From Amycolatopsis thermophila (GTDB lineage Bacteria; Actinomycetota; Actinomycetes; Mycobacteriales; Pseudonocardiaceae), in assembly GCF_030814215.1 (NCBI RefSeq), contig NZ_JAUSUT010000001.1, forward strand, positions 3,844,001 to 3,908,000: 64,000 nucleotides of DNA. The letters run 5' to 3'. Both the position numbers and the translations under genes were made by a program. The notes beneath the pieces were generated by a model. The model was not told the origin of the DNA and did not search any database. It saw nothing but the letters and a program-made list of their open reading frames with translations. The number at the start of each line of letters is the position of its first letter. Positions within the stretch are counted from its first letter, which is position 1. Positions 63,195-64,000 of the stretch are shown here, in pieces.

Positions 63195-63956
63195 TCAGCG
63201 GACCAGCGCCGGCAGCACCTCGGCCAGCGGCTCCCGCAGCACGACGGTCGCGATGTCGTCGTACGGGGTTTCCGACGCGTTCGCGATGATCACCGGCGCG
63301 CCGGCCGCCGCCGCGAGGTCCACCAGCCCGGCAGCCGGGTGCACGGTCAGGGAGCTGCCCAGCGCGAGCATCAGGTCGCAGCTCACCGCCGCCTCGCGCG
63401 CCCGGTCCACGACGTCCGGGTCGAGCATCTGCCCGAACGAGATCGTCGCCGACTTGAGGATCCCGCCGCAGATCTCGCACTCCGGGTCGGACTCGCCTGC
63501 CCGCACCCGGTCGAGCGTTTCGTGCATGTCGCGCCGGTCGTCGCAGGACAGGCAGATCGTCTCGGCCATCGTGCCGTGCAGCTCGATCACCCGGTCCTCC
63601 CCGGACCCGGCCTTCTGGTGCAGCCCGTCGATGTTCTGCGTCAGGATCGCCGACAGCCGGCCCTGCCGTTCCAGCTCCACCAGCGCGAGGTGCGCGGCGT
63701 TGGGGCGCGCCCACCACCCGGGGTGGTCCAGCCGCGCCCGCCAGGACTGTTCACGCACCTCGCGGCTGGCGACGTAGTCGTCGATGTGCGACAGCTTCTC
63801 CGCGGCCGGGTTCTTCGTCCACACGCCCTGCGGCCCCCGGAAATCCGGGATGCCCGAATCGGTGGAGACACCGGCACCGGTGAGCGCGACGATCCGCGAA
63901 GCGTCCTTCACGAGCCGCCGCGCCTGATCGAGTTCCGGGGCAGTCATGGCCTCCAT
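63195..63956 (-). CDS. SIR2-family NAD-dependent protein deacylase
   Basis: A 253-residue sirtuin that removes acyl groups from lysines using NAD. The NAD motif is LTGAGVSTDSGIPDFRG, and TQNIDGLHQKAG carries further NAD contacts. The catalytic His127 lies in ELHGTM. Zinc is held by Cys135, 138, 160 and 163. ATG 63956 or 63947 may be the start; the former is kept. Convergent with ltrA. Confidence 0.93.
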   Translation of the reverse strand: MEAMTAPELDQARRLVKDASRIVALTGAGVSTDSGIPDFRGPQGVWTKNPAAEKLSHIDDYVASREVREQSWRARLDHPGWWARPNAAHLALVELERQGRLSAILTQNIDGLHQKAGSGEDRVIELHGTMAETICLSCDDRRDMHETLDRVRAGESDPECEICGGILKSATISFGQMLDPDVVDRAREAAVSCDLMLALGSSLTVHPAAGLVDLAAAAGAPVIIANASETPYDDIATVVLREPLAEVLPALVR

Positions 63957-64000
63957 GGTGCCCCGGAACCGCGATCACCACACAGTCACTTCAGCGCACT

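Overview
The window is about 64 kb of high-GC DNA with very few gaps and frequent GTG and TTG starts. It looks like a chromosomal segment of a filamentous actinomycete of the Pseudonocardiaceae, most likely Amycolatopsis or a close relative. This is inferred from gene content: a Streptomyces-type fatty-acid operon (fasR-fabD-fabH-acpP-fabF), the actinobacterial order ahpE-DUF3052-aceE, DUF3145 and DUF3052 proteins, an Lsr2-type nucleoid protein, Ku, and several LLM flavin or F420 oxidoreductases. No plasmid, phage or biosynthetic gene cluster is evident, apart from one relic of an integrated element.

Layout. 1-9 kb: amidohydrolase, DUF1992, acyl-CoA thioesterase, an LLM oxidoreductase, a YnfA membrane protein, a thiamine-diphosphate pyruvate oxidase, and a large ATPase-LuxR regulator. 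9-13 kb: Ku, a Cys-rich mini-protein, then a 2-hydroxyacid dehydrogenase and MFS transporter divergent from an IclR regulator. 13-25 kb: prolyl-tRNA synthetase, HAD phosphatase, membrane proteins, YjbQ, a coupled pair of LLM monooxygenases, an Lsr2/histone-H1-like chimera, and a flavoprotein disulfide reductase. 25.5-27.3 kb: DUF3145, then 1.2 kb of non-coding repeats including an 84-bp tandem array with palindromic cores. 27-33 kb: the type II fatty-acid operon with its regulator. 33-41 kb: PnuC, lactate permease, a tRNA-Val(UAC) beside a decayed integration site, peroxiredoxin, the E1 subunit of pyruvate dehydrogenase, and an FMN-dependent lactate-type dehydrogenase. 41-46 kb: methyltransferase, ADP-ribosylglycohydrolase, and an overlapping hydrolase-glycosyltransferase-hydrolase operon. 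46-53 kb: a sugar ABC importer without its own ATPase, divergent from a LacI regulator and GH3 glycosidase, with matching palindromic operators in between. 53-64 kb: class V aminotransferase and asparaginase, TetR regulator, replicative polymerase DnaE, two integral membrane proteins and a sirtuin.

Several units work as groups. The fab genes supply fatty-acid elongation. The LacI-controlled locus imports an oligosaccharide, and the GH3 enzyme probably cleaves it in the cytoplasm. The IclR trio likely takes up and oxidises a small organic acid. The pyruvate oxidase, AceE, lactate permease and LldD2-like enzyme all sit at the pyruvate/lactate node but are not one operon. The most unusual items are the Lsr2-H1 chimera, the helically phased 84-bp palindrome array, the 72-bp duplicated tRNA-Val attachment site with an integrase fragment, and several leader or operator structures. 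No complete new defence or mobile system was found.
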